Below are positions 21,882 to 31,224 of a stretch of DNA of 64,000 bases, in pieces. The DNA is from Prorocentrum cordatum (Eukaryota > Sar > Dinophyceae > Prorocentrales > Prorocentraceae). Numbering within the stretch: position 1 is the stretch's first letter; the number at the start of each line of letters is the position of its first letter. Made by a program: the position numbers and the translations under genes. The stretch covers positions 1 through 64,000 of the forward strand of contig CAUYUJ010014266.1 in NCBI GenBank assembly GCA_963575745.1. The letters are read 5' to 3'. The notes under the pieces were generated by a model that did not search any database, was not told the origin of the DNA, and saw only the letters and a list, made by a program, of their open reading frames with translations.

Positions 21882-23303
21882 TCATCTCTGGGTCGTCTTC
21901 GGGGGCATCTCGGGCCGCGCGGGGAGCTTGCCGGGCCCCTTGCCAGCGCCGTTACGTCCGCGAACTGCCTTCGGCACTCCTCGCGGGGGCGTCGCCTCCC
22001 CCGCCCGCGGCGCGACGTCCTCCGCCACCCTATCTTCAACGGCGGCCTCTGGGGTCGCCGCCCCGCGCAGCCCGCCCTCGTCGCCCCGGGGGGCCGTCGC
22101 CGAACCGCTGGTGGGCAGCTCAGAGATCTTACGCCCTGCTCCGCCAGTCTTCGCACGCCCCAGCGCTGCCGTCAGCCCTCCGCCCACGGATGCGAATCGC
22201 TGCGGCGGGGGCCAGCTGCGGCCGTCGCTGCGCAGCGCCGCCTGCGCCATGGCACGGCGAAGCCGCGCCGCCCCGCGCAGGCGCGGCGCGAGGCCGTCGT
22301 CCATGACCAGCCGCTCTAAGGCCCCGATGAACGCGCTGAGGAAACGCGCGGCCCTCGTCATCGGCCCGTTACCCACGCCGAGGAGCATCTCCACGTTCGC
22401 GACGACCTGCTGCTCCTCCGGTCGAGCGGACAGCCTGTCGCTCGCATCGGCACCTGCGACCCGCCCCGCCCATGCCAATGCGCGCATGGTCTGATTGGGC
22501 GCCGTCGGCCCGCGCGGCCCGGCCGCCTTGGAATGCGCGCAGTCGATGAAGTGCACGGTCGCCACGGGCCATGGGGGCCCGCGCGCTCAAGAGCCGCGCG
22601 TCTCCATGGCCCGCGCGCACGACCTCGCCGCGTTGACGCGCGCGCGGCCCGTGGAGCCTTCCAGCGCCAGCTCTAGATCCACGCAGGCCCACGCCGCCTC
22701 GAAGCAAAGCGCATCCAGCTCCCTAAGCAGCACGACCAGGCGAGGCTTCCACCGCGCCCACTCCTGCGCCTCCAACCTGCGACGGGTCTCCTCCGCAGCC
22801 ACGCGGCACCTCCGTGCGAAGCTGGCCCCCGCCATCGCACGGGCACCCAGCTGCGGCGGGGCCTCGGACGTGTCTCGCCCATCCGTCAGCCCGAGGCACG
22901 CCGCGGCGTCCTCCAGCAGTGCCCGCTCGGGGCAGCCGCGGCACGCCCTCGGGCGTTTCTGCGCAGGCTCCTCGGCCACGGCTAGATCCACGGACCCCCT
23001 CAGAGGCTGCCGCGTCTCCTCGACGCTGCGGTCCGCGGCCTCCACCACTTGCACGAGGGCCCCCTCGAACTCTGCCTCCTCCGCCTGCAGCTCGAGGCGC
23101 GGGCCGAAGACGTCGCGCTCACGTAGCACCTTGCTGACCCGCCGCCGCGCGGCGTCGAGGGCGCACGGCCCAGGGGCCAGCATTTGCGCCCAACCGCTGA
23201 TCAAACTCGGCCGGACGCCTGAGCCCAAATGGCCGCAGGCATCGGGCATAATGAAGGATAAACATTCGTGTTGGCACACGTGGGCGAACATGTTTGCCAT
23301 CAC
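21882..23303 (-). CDS. Long minus-strand ORF, unknown, one in-frame TGA
   Basis: A minus-strand frame beginning MMANMFAHVCQHEC is open from 23303 to a TGA at 22587-22589. In the same frame it continues as ARGPPWPVATVHFIDCAHSK to 21882, about 470 codons in all. The sequence is rich in Ala, Arg and Glu with helical stretches (VLRERDVFGPRLELQAEEAE, RWKPRLVVLLRELDALCFEA, NVEMLLGVGNGPMTRAARF). The frame stays protein-like on both sides of the stop, so the TGA is either a nonsense mutation, a recoded codon or part of an unspliced intron. No family is recognised. The opposite strand is also open through high GC, but its translation is lower in complexity. Confidence 0.45.
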
Positions 23304-23629
23304 TTTAACATAACCCCACCGGCAAACATCGCAGGTGGTCTAACGATGTCTTTCTCTTCCTCTTCCAAAAACCTTCTTCCCCTGTGGGGAGGGGTTTATC
23401 ATCGCCCCTATTGATATACACCCTTCCCTAGGCGACTGGGAGCCAACCCGAGTCCATGAGGCCCCCCCACCACCATCCCTTTGTAAAAAACCATGCACAA
23501 CACATTCTGCCCCCATCATCGCTAAAAAAATGCAAACACACACTCTGTCTCCAAATTCGGAGCATGCGCAACGAAACCGACGCGGCCTCCCCCCCACCAT
23601 CCCTGGCAGCAAAACAATACATATTACAA

Positions 23630-23920
23630 TTGGCGGCGGCGGCGGCGGCTGCGGCGGCTGCGGCGGGGGCAGCGGCTGCGGCGCCTGCGGCGGTGGCGGC
23701 GGCGGGGGCGGCGGCGGCGGCGGCGGGGGCGGCGGGCGGCGCAGCGGCGGCGGTGGCGGCGGCGGAAGCGGCGGTGGCGGCAGCGACTGCGGCGGCAGCG
23801 GCTGCGGCGATTTGGCAGCGGGGGCGGCGGCGGCGGCGGGCGGCGCGGCGGCGGCGGCGGCGGCGCGGCAGCGGCGGCGGCGGCGGTCGGCGACGGCGAC
23901 GGCGGAGGCGGATTCGCCCC
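23630..23920 (+). repeat. (GGC)n trinucleotide tract
   Basis: About 290 bp of GGC/GCG repeats with GCT and GAC interruptions. The ORFs are poly-Ala, poly-Gly, poly-Arg or poly-Pro shadows. Confidence 0.95.
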
Positions 23921-23939
23921 CACTAGCTGCCCATACAAA

Positions 23940-24026
23940 GACGACTGCTGCATACAGTGAGGGTCTTGACCTGAGGAACCATAAATAAGGAACGAAGCCC
24001 CTTTTTCCCAAGTAAGCCCATGAAGC
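23940..24026 (+). repeat. CAGTGAGGGTCTTGACCT leader, copy 1
   Basis: TACAGTGAGGGTCTTGACCT followed by GAGGAACC, then AAGGAACGAAGCCCC. The same leader is at about 26672-26705. In both places it precedes an AAGGAACG-type satellite, here separated from it by a long poly-A tract. Confidence 0.8.
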
Positions 24027-24031
24027 GAAAG

Positions 24032-24089
<58 letters not shown>

Positions 24090-24121
24090 AAAAAAAGAAA
24101 AGAAAAAAAAAAAAAAAAAAA

Positions 24122-24178
<57 letters not shown>

Positions 24179-24197
24179 AAAAAAAAAAAAAGAAAAA
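24027..24197 (+). repeat. Poly-A tract of about 170 bp
   Basis: Almost pure A with a few G and one T interruptions, the longest homopolymer region in the window. It may be an expanded or concatenated poly-A tail of a retroposed sequence or an assembly-sensitive homopolymer. No matching short target-site duplication was obvious. Confidence 0.95.
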
Positions 24198-24399
24198 AGT
24201 AACTCTGCCGAGCCCCTTTCTAGCGGCGTTCCGCTACGAATTTGCTCTTGCAATTCGACCCCCGCCCTCCCCGCCAAACCACCAAGGAACGCCCGCCCCC
24301 CCCCCCCTCCCCCGCCGCTCCAAAACCGCACGCAGAAGCGCAGCCTGCGAACGACGCGTTACGAACGCCAGGGGCTCGGGCTAGGACTTGTGTCTTAAC

Positions 24400-24850
24400 G
24401 CGACCACTTTCCGTTTCGGTTCCGCGCGTGAGCCCCCAATCGCACCGCGCAAGGAACGCCGGGGGCTCACGTGGCGGCCTGGGTCTTAAGTTGACAACTT
24501 TCCGATTCGGTTCCGAGCGCGAGTCCCCGCTCGCACCGCGCAAGGAACGCCAGGGGCTCGCTTGGGGGGCCGGGCCTTAAGTTGACCGCTTTCGGACTCG
24601 GTTACGCACGTGGGCCCAAGCTCGCGCCGCGCAAAGAACGCAAGGGGCACGCGCGGGGGACTGCGCCTTAACGCGACCACTTTCCGATTCGGTCACGCAC
24701 GTGAGTCCCCGCTCGCACCGCGCAAGGAACGCCGAGGGGCTTGCGCGGGGGACTGGGCCTCAACGTGGCAACTGTCCGATTCACTCACGCACGCGAGCCC
24801 CAAGTCGCACCGCGCAAGGAACGCCATGGGGCTCTCGCGGGTCTCACGTG
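24400..24850 (+). repeat. 91-bp satellite with CGCAAGGAACGC, about 5 copies
   Basis: CGCACCGCGCAAGGAACGCC recurs near 24441, 24532, 24627, 24714 and 24804 (period about 87-95 bp), with conserved GGGGCTC, CCTTAA and CTTTCCGATTCGGT positions. Confidence 0.9.
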
Positions 24851-24859
24851 TTATGGGGA

Positions 24860-25120
24860 ATCGTACTATGGATGTGCACTAAAGAGTTGCAGTGGGGAGT
24901 TGTACTGGGGAGTCGTACTAGTACTAAAGAATTGCACAGGAGAGTTGTACTAGGGATTTGTACTAGTACTAGGGGGTTGTGGCAAATTGTACAAGTAATG
25001 CTTGTACCAGGGAGTTCTGCTAAGGGTTTGTACTTGGCAGTTGTACATTGGCCCCACTATATAGGCAGGCAGTTGTAATAGCATTGGGGTGTTGCACTAG
25101 GGAGCCGTACAGTCAACCCG
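24860..25120 (+). repeat. GTTGTACTAGGGA 13-bp array
   Basis: Degenerate tandem units of GTTGTACTAGGGA / GAGTTGTACTAGT. Followed at 25130-25320 by two loosely similar stretches containing AAGGATGCAAGGG. Confidence 0.85.
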
Positions 25121-25539
25121 CTAACTAAGGATGATCGATAAGGATGCAAGGGCCTTGGAAAGCCATGTTGTCGATTTTCGAGCGGCGCGCCGCCGAATAC
25201 CGAAGGACGCAAGGGTACCCTAACGCACCCCCATCCTTGCCGAACTGGCGCCTGGGGCACAAGCAAAGACAACGCAAGGATGCAAGGGTACCCTCGAAGG
25301 TCGCGCGTCCCTGCGGGCACGGCGCATAATCCTCAAGGGCAGAGATCGCAGAGGAACGGAGAAGCCCCCACTGGGAACTCAGTTTCGGTTTCGTGCTCGT
25401 GTCGTGCGTGCGGGCGAGGCGAAGCTGCGTGGGCGCGCGAGAGGAATGACCCCGCCGTCGCTAGGGGGACCCGGATGCAGTGGACCGCCCCTCCGCCCCC
25501 GGTGTGCGCGCGGTGGCCCGGGGTGTCCCGCCGTTGTGT

Positions 25540-25870
25540 CCTGTGGTGTTCCGTTGGTGTCCCGTCGGTGTCCCGCCGGTGTTCCGTCGACGGTGGGCGG
25601 GCGGAGGCCGGCGGTGTAGCGCCTTGGTATCGGTAGTGCGGTCGATGGTGAGATCGGTAATGAGATCGCTATAATGGGATGGATGGTGCGATCAAAAGTG
25701 AGATCGAAAGTAAGGTTGACTGTGACATTGGTTGGGAGATGGACAGTGAAGTCGGCAGTAAGATCTATAATGGGAACGATCTTGAGATCTAAAGTGAGAT
25801 CGATCGAGCGTGATACATCCTGTGAGGACGATAATTGGATCGATCGAGTGAAATAGAATACGGGGGACGA
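25540..25870 (+). repeat. TGTCCCGTCGG and GTGAGATCGATA short arrays
   Basis: 25540-25600 repeats GGTGTCCCGTCGGTGTCCC-like units. 25620-25870 repeats GTGAGATCGATAATGAGATC-like units of about 12-13 bp. Confidence 0.82.
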
Positions 25871-25940
25871 TAGTGACATTACCCCGCAACGCAATACCGT
25901 CATCACGCGCCGTCGCTAACTCGAGGGCGCGTCACCAGCA

Positions 25941-25993
25941 TCCGCGGATACCTATGCGAACACCCCTCGGGTGTTCGTATAGGTATCCGCGGA
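25941..25993. repeat. 25-bp inverted repeat with 3-nt loop
   Basis: Arms 25941-25965 (starting TCCGCGGATACCTATGCGAA) and 25969-25993 are reverse complements with one mismatch, which would be a G-U pair in RNA. The loop is CTC. This is the strongest simple hairpin in the non-element part of the window. No T-run follows, so it is not a bacterial-type terminator. Confidence 0.95.
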
Positions 25994-26084
25994 CGCGTGC
26001 ATAGGATAATGAGGTGGAGGATGAGGAGAAGGAGGGATAGAGGAGGAGGAGGTGGAGGATGAGCAAAAGGATGAGCATGAGGAA

Positions 26085-26406
26085 AAGGATGATGATGATG
26101 TTGATGCTGATGTTGTTGATGCTGGTGATGATGGTGCTGTTGATGATGCTGGTGATGATGATGCTGATGATGATGCTGGCGATGATGATGATGATGATCA
26201 TGCTGAACATGATGTTGTTGATGCTGATGATGCTGATGATGTTGTTGGTGATGCTGGTGATGATGCCGATGCAGGCGATGCTGATGTTGCTGCTGATGAT
26301 GCTGATGATGAGGGACGGAGATGCTGCTGATGATGATGCTGGTGATACTGATGCTGATGATGCTGCTGTTGATGATGATGCTGATGAGGATGTCGGTGAT
26401 GATGAT

Positions 26407-26437
<31 letters not shown>

Positions 26438-26438
26438 C

Positions 26439-26480
<42 letters not shown>

Positions 26481-26495
26481 CGATGATGATGACCC
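26085..26495 (+). repeat. GATGAT/GCTGAT trinucleotide tract
   Basis: About 410 bp of TGATGATGC repeats ending in pure (GAT)n. The ORFs on both strands are poly-Asp, poly-Met, poly-Ile or poly-His shadows. Confidence 0.95.
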
Positions 26496-26556
26496 TTGCC
26501 ACCCGAAGGGTGGTCACATAGGAAATATTCATAATGTTAAGTCGGGCGTCCTACAG

Positions 26557-26582
26557 GCGGATTTCGGATGAAAAATCCGCCG
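26557..26582. repeat. Small hairpin
   Basis: GGCGGATTT and AAATCCGCC pair perfectly across an 8-nt spacer, between the GAT tract and the AAGGAACG satellite leader. Confidence 0.7.
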
Positions 26583-26671
26583 GCCCCCTTGCGGGGCCAC
26601 CAGGCTGTAGGCCGGGAATGTGCTGCTCCCTGTACCAATTGCAGCTTCCAGTTTCCACTGTCAGTTCTGCT

Positions 26672-27480
26672 TCTTGCTGCTTACAGTGAGGGTCTTGACC
26701 TAAGGAACCCTGGGGAAACTCAAGGTTCAAGGCACTGGGCTCCGAACCGCGTGGCCTAAAGAACGGGGGGTGGGCTCTTGCGAGGAACTGGGCCTTAATA
26801 ATGCCCCTACCTCGGCATGCAGATAGGGGCGACAGCTCCTGCACGCGCCCCGCAAGGAACGGGGGGGGCCCGAGATTGGAGCTGGACCTTAACGCAACCA
26901 CCGTTCAATTATGTCGAGCCAGTGAGCTCCGAACCGCGTTGCCGAAGGAACGGGGGGGGGCTCTTGCGAGGAACTGGACCTCAATGCCCCTACCTTGGCA
27001 TGCGGATAGGGGCGAAGCTCCAGCGCGCGCCCCGCAAGGAACGGGGGGGCCCGAGAGAGGAGCTGGGCCTTGACGCGACCGCCGTAGCTTTATGTCGAGC
27101 CAGTGAGCTCCGAAACGCGCGGCGTAAGGAACGGGAAGTGTTCCGGCGGGGAACTGGACCTTAATGCCACTACCCTGGCGCGCGGAACGAGCGAGAGCTC
27201 CACCGCGCGCCCCGCAAGGAACGAGAGGGCCCCAGAGAGGCGCCGGGCTTTTAAGCGACCGCCGTCGCATTACGTCGAGCATGCGCAAGGAACCGAGCCC
27301 CCCCGTGGAGCCCCGTTCCTTAGGCCTTAGGCCGTCCGCCCCGACAGAAAAAACGAACCCGCGCGTCCAAAATTGCAAGGAACACTGGGGGGGCTCGCCG
27401 CCAAAAAGGTAGCGGAACGCATGCAAACCTAAGGAACGACCGAGCCCCTTTTGAAAAGTAAGTGTTCCTTACTCAAGGCT
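26672..27480 (+). repeat. AAGGAACG satellite with leader, second locus
   Basis: Starts with the TACAGTGAGGGTCTTGACCT leader. It then carries about six units of roughly 90-110 bp with CCCCGCAAGGAACGGGGGGG, GAGGAACTGG-CCTTAA and GAGCCAGTGAGCTCCGAA landmarks. The units share CGCAAGGAACG and CCTTAA with the 91-bp satellite at 24.4 kb, so the two loci are one diverged family. Confidence 0.85.
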
Positions 27481-27654
27481 TTCACTGTATGCTGCGGCTC
27501 GGGTTAGGCTCGGGTGCTACGTATGTGTTGGGAGGGCGGGTTGGAGTGAGCGAGACGGCCTGCGGGCGGGTGGGAGTCTTGACCCCTCCCCCTACCCCCT
27601 CCCCTGGACCTGGACGGGGGGCTTCGCGAGGCGTCACGGCGCCGAATGTAGCCT

Positions 27655-28345
27655 GAGATGGCTCCAAGGTGGCCTCAGAGAGTCTAAGATGGCCTCCAAG
27701 ATCGCTCAAGATAACCCTGCACGGCTCAAGATAAATAACAACATGCCTCCAAGAGGCCCCAAGAGGGCGACAAGTCGGTTCCAGGTGCTTCTGGATTCCC
27801 CTCAGGACCCCCAGGGAAAACAAAATCACTCAAGAACCAAAGGGAAATGAGTGATGTGCCCCTTCCTCCCTGTTTGCTTCCGATGCGCGTTTCAAGCGCC
27901 AAGGTGGCCCCAAGATGACCAAAGAGAGTTCCAACAGGGGCCAAACATGCCCCCAGGACGGCCCCCAAACCGCCCAAGATCGCCTTCAGAGAGGCCCAAG
28001 AGCGTCCAAAGAGGCTATTTTGATGGCCCCAGAAGGGGGAGAATGGTGGGACCCCCCCTCTGTTCACCGACACCTTTAACGACAGCCCCAAGAGGCCCTC
28101 CAGGGCTCTTAAGAGAGTTTCAAGAGAGCCTCAAGCGGGCCCCAAGAAGCGCCCAGGAGGCCCCAAGAGGCCCCCCAAAGGCCCCCAAGAGGCCGCCAAG
28201 AAGCCCAACGCGAGGCTCCCCGAGGCACCCAACACGCTCCAAGAGGCCCCCGGGACCGCCAAGAGGCCCCCAAAACGCCCCAAGAGGCCTTCAGGAAACT
28301 CCCAAGAAACATCCGAAGAGACTAAGAAAGGCACCCAAGAGGCCC
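27655..28345 (+). repeat. Degenerate CCAAGAGGCCCC array, third locus
   Basis: Same short-unit family as 9.9-12.5 kb. It ends directly against a (TCC)n tract, exactly as at 12530/12556. Confidence 0.88.
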
Positions 28346-28359
28346 CTGGCCATTCTGCT

Positions 28360-29145
28360 CGCCTTTTTCCTCCTCATCCTCGTCCTCATGCTCCTCCTCC
28401 TCCTCCTCCTCCTCCTCGTCTTCCTCCTCCTCCTCCTCGTTTTCCTCCTCCTCCTCCTCCTCCTGGTCCTCGTCCTCCTCGTCGTCGTCGTCGTCCTCCT
28501 CCTCCTCCTCCTCATCCGCCTATTCCTCCTCCTCCTCCTCCTCCTCCTCCTCCTCCTCCTCCTCCTCCTTCCTCCCTCCTCCCCCATCCTCCCCCTCTCC
28601 TGCTCCTCGTGCTCCTCGTCGTCCTCCTCCTCCTCCTCCTCTTCCTCCTCTCCCTCCTCGTCGTCCTCCTCCTCCTCCTCCTCCTCCTCCATCCTCCTCC
28701 TCTTGGGGAATGACGGTTTCCCCGGCCAGTTGTTCTTCTACATGCTCCCCCACTTCCCTCATAAGGGCAACTCGTCTGGGCATTGTTACTAGATGGGCTG
28801 GTGGTGTTACGCGAAACGTGAAGAGTTGTCGCGCTCATTTGTGTGGCGGCGCTTCGACACATTTGTTTTGCCCGCCTGTCCCTGCCCAGCCAAAACAAGA
28901 CCCATTTTCCCAAGTCGACACCTCCCCCAAACCTTCTCATCCTTCCTCCTCCTTTTCTTCCTCCTCCCCCTCCTCCTCTTCCTTTTCCGTGTCTTTCCTC
29001 CTCCCACGTGCCTTTACCTTCCCCCTCCTCGTTTTTCTCCTCTTCCACCTCCTCCTCCTCCTCCTCATCCTCCTCCTCCTCCTCTTCCTCCCTTTCTCCC
29101 TCTTCCTCCTCCTCCACCCCTCTCCCTTCTAACAATCCCCTCCCT
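28360..29145 (+). repeat. (TCC)n polypyrimidine tracts
   Basis: Dense CTCCTC/TCGTCC at about 28370-28700 and a looser TCC/TTCC tract at about 28930-29145, separated by a mixed stretch (28710-28920) in which I see no gene. Confidence 0.93.
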
Positions 29146-29209
29146 GCCGCACCCCTAGACGCGCAGGTATGGAGGGCTGGGCATTTCGCCAAAGACTTCC
29201 TCGCCATCT

Positions 29210-29580
29210 ATGATCATGAAACTCGAAATGTGCAACAGTTTCAAATATGGAAGGCGGGCGGTTTTCAAAAGGTGGTTCTCGCCTTAGCGCCGCGCACATT
29301 CGTTTTAAACTGCGCCAGGGTTTCACGGGTGGAGGGCGAGTCTTTTTGAACAAGTGGCTCTCGCCTTAGCGCCGTGAGCTTTCGTTTCAAAAGCCTGCAA
29401 CAGCTTCTAAGATGGAGGGTGGGTGGTTTTTGTTAATGTTGCCTGCGCTTTAGCGCCACGTACGTTCGTCTTCAAAGTCTGCAGCAGCTTCAGGGATGGA
29501 GGGCGGGCGGTTTTCAAAATGTTGCTCTCGCCTTTGCGCCGCGCGCTTTCTTTTGAAAATCTGCAACGGTTTAACGGATG
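29210..29580 (+). repeat. 83-bp tandem repeat, about 4 copies
   Basis: GGAGGGCGGGCGGTTTTCAA followed by GTGGCTCTCGCCTTAGCGCC recurs near 29250, 29330, 29413 and 29497, a period of about 82-84 bp. Confidence 0.88.
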
Positions 29581-29747
29581 GCGGATCTAATTTAATCGAA
29601 TATAATCTCAAGCGGTGTCTGCGGGGTGGCAATGCTACCGCCTACGGCACAATCAGCGAGGAAAAGAACGACAAGGAAAATCGCTACAATACGTCACAGG
29701 ACTCAACAACATTCAACTTGCGTTACTGCGCCTCACACGAAACCAAA

Positions 29748-30713
29748 TCAAGTCGAACTCGCCTTTGCACCCAGCATGTGTTTCATCCACTCTTTGCGAT
29801 GGGAAAACCACGCTTCCCTGTCGTGTGCCACATCTGCCAATTTGAAATCGAGGCTTCGGAAATTGCTGTCGCACTGGCGCGCCCTATGCCAGGGCGCAAA
29901 CCTTCCTGGATGTCCTTGGCGGCGAAAAACGGCTGTCGTGGCGGCCTTGCACCCGGCGCCCCTGCGGCGCAGTGCCGCGCCCACCGCGTCTGAAGAATTG
30001 CCGCCCACAGCTAGTTTACTATGGCCAGCATAATCGTACATGCGTTTCAAAACGTAGACGCCCAGATGCGCCATCCCACCTTCCACCATCATTCGCTTGA
30101 GCACCCGGTTGCGTCGTTTGTGATAGACTGTGTCTGCGTCGCCCAACTACCAGCTGACTCGGAGCGACGCTCCGCGCCGCCCCCGGCATCTCCAAATATG
30201 AATGTTTGATGCAGTCGCAAAACGGCAAACGCGCCGCGCCGCAATCCGCAGCGAAACCCAATGTATCTCTCTGGCAATCTTGCCGCGCCGGGTCCAAACA
30301 GCGACGCGAGCTTGCAGCGCATAGCTTTGGGTCGTGCTTGGAGCCTTATGGAATGCCTCTGGTGACCCTGATGCCGCCCATCTGGATGCCGTCGGAGCTC
30401 AGGCACAATGCGCCGGCGCGCGCCTCGCGCGCGAACCAGGGGGCGAGCCCTGTCTCCACGCCCTTCGCAAGCAGTGTATCTAGCACGTAATCGCGCCGCA
30501 CTTCGCCGGAACATTTGGGAATGTCACTTGCTCCGAGTGCGAATGGCATCGACCACTCCATGCATTTTCGGCCGCCGAGGTTGACGAGAAGCACGAGATC
30601 TGATGCCCGATCAGAACGCTTACATGCGAATGCCGGGCGCCCAGGTCGCCCAGTAAAGTCCCAGCACGGGCCAGAACAACGCCGCCAATAACGTTGCGCA
30701 ACACGGGGGCGAG
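29748..30713 (-). pseudogene. LINE-like reverse transcriptase remnant
   Basis: The minus strand carries a C-terminal non-LTR retrotransposon-like coding stretch in several frames. Near 30594-30346 it reads KGVETGLAPWFAREARAG and MGGIRVTRGIP followed by a TAA and GSKHDPK. This fits the GIPQGS-type block of LINE RTs, with the usually invariant Gln codon replaced by TAA (30346-30348). Further downstream, 30146-29748 reads a tail with YDYAGHSKLAV and KLADVAHDREAW; a DR-x-W near the C-terminus is a pattern I associate with dinoflagellate LINE ORFs. At least one frameshift separates the parts. Sequence upstream of 30713 is cut off by the LTR of the giant element, so that element probably inserted into or next to this LINE. 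Confidence 0.45.
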
Positions 30714-31021
30714 CAGTCTTTCCTCTGAGAATCGGGGTAAGATGCCAAAGGAACTATGGTCTCTTGGTCTCCAACACTGATATCGTGGGCTACATGCTCA
30801 GCGAGAGAAGGTTTGGGACGAGGCATGGTTAAGACAATGGATAGTCTGTATAGCAAATGGTAAGAAGCACGGGAAGGGAGGAGGCCGGCCGGCCGACGCC
30901 CGTGCGCGGGCGCGCGGCAGCGCGCTCCTTTTCAGGCTTGATACCAAACAGCTGTTCATGTATCAATGCCAAGCAAGGCAGGCGGCAGGAGAGCCAACTA
31001 GAAGATGAGGCGGAGAAAGCA
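30714..31021 (-). repeat. 3' LTR of the giant element
   Basis: 308-bp direct repeat of 54843-55151, about 90% identical by hand count. On the element strand it begins TGCTTTCTCC (5'-TG), and the expected terminal CA is TCTG-like here because one end base differs from the other copy. It contains a GC-rich GGCCGGCCGGCC / GCGCGGCAGCGCGC segment and a short open frame shared with the other LTR (SLAEHVAHDISVGD). Confidence 0.85.
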
Positions 31022-31036
31022 TATTTGCTCCCCCCG
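31022..31036 (-). promoter_or_regulatory. Candidate polypurine tract
   Basis: On the element strand GGGGGGAG-C-AAA lies directly before the TG start of the 3' LTR, which is where the plus-strand primer of an LTR retroelement is expected. Confidence 0.5.
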
Positions 31037-31224
31037 CGGCGGGGTCCGTAAGAACCCGTCAGCCTACACCCACCAGCCTCTGTACATATGTACAACCTGG
31101 AGGAGCCCAAAACACTCCGGGCCGGCTGGGGACGATGGGCTGAAGGACGCCGACGTACCCCACCTCCGCATTAAGCCAGGCCTCTCACGTCGTAACGACT
31201 AGGTCGTACGACTCTCCTCCTTGC
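31037..31224 (-). other. 3' untranslated region of the element
   Basis: Region between the last stop of the downstream coding region (31225-31227) and the polypurine tract. It holds no open frame of note. Confidence 0.5.

Noticed and set aside
23287-23330. ATGTTTGCC/GGCAAACAT inverted repeat as a terminator or regulatory hairpin
   Set aside because: Only 9-bp arms with a 26-nt spacer, within chance expectation for this length of sequence.
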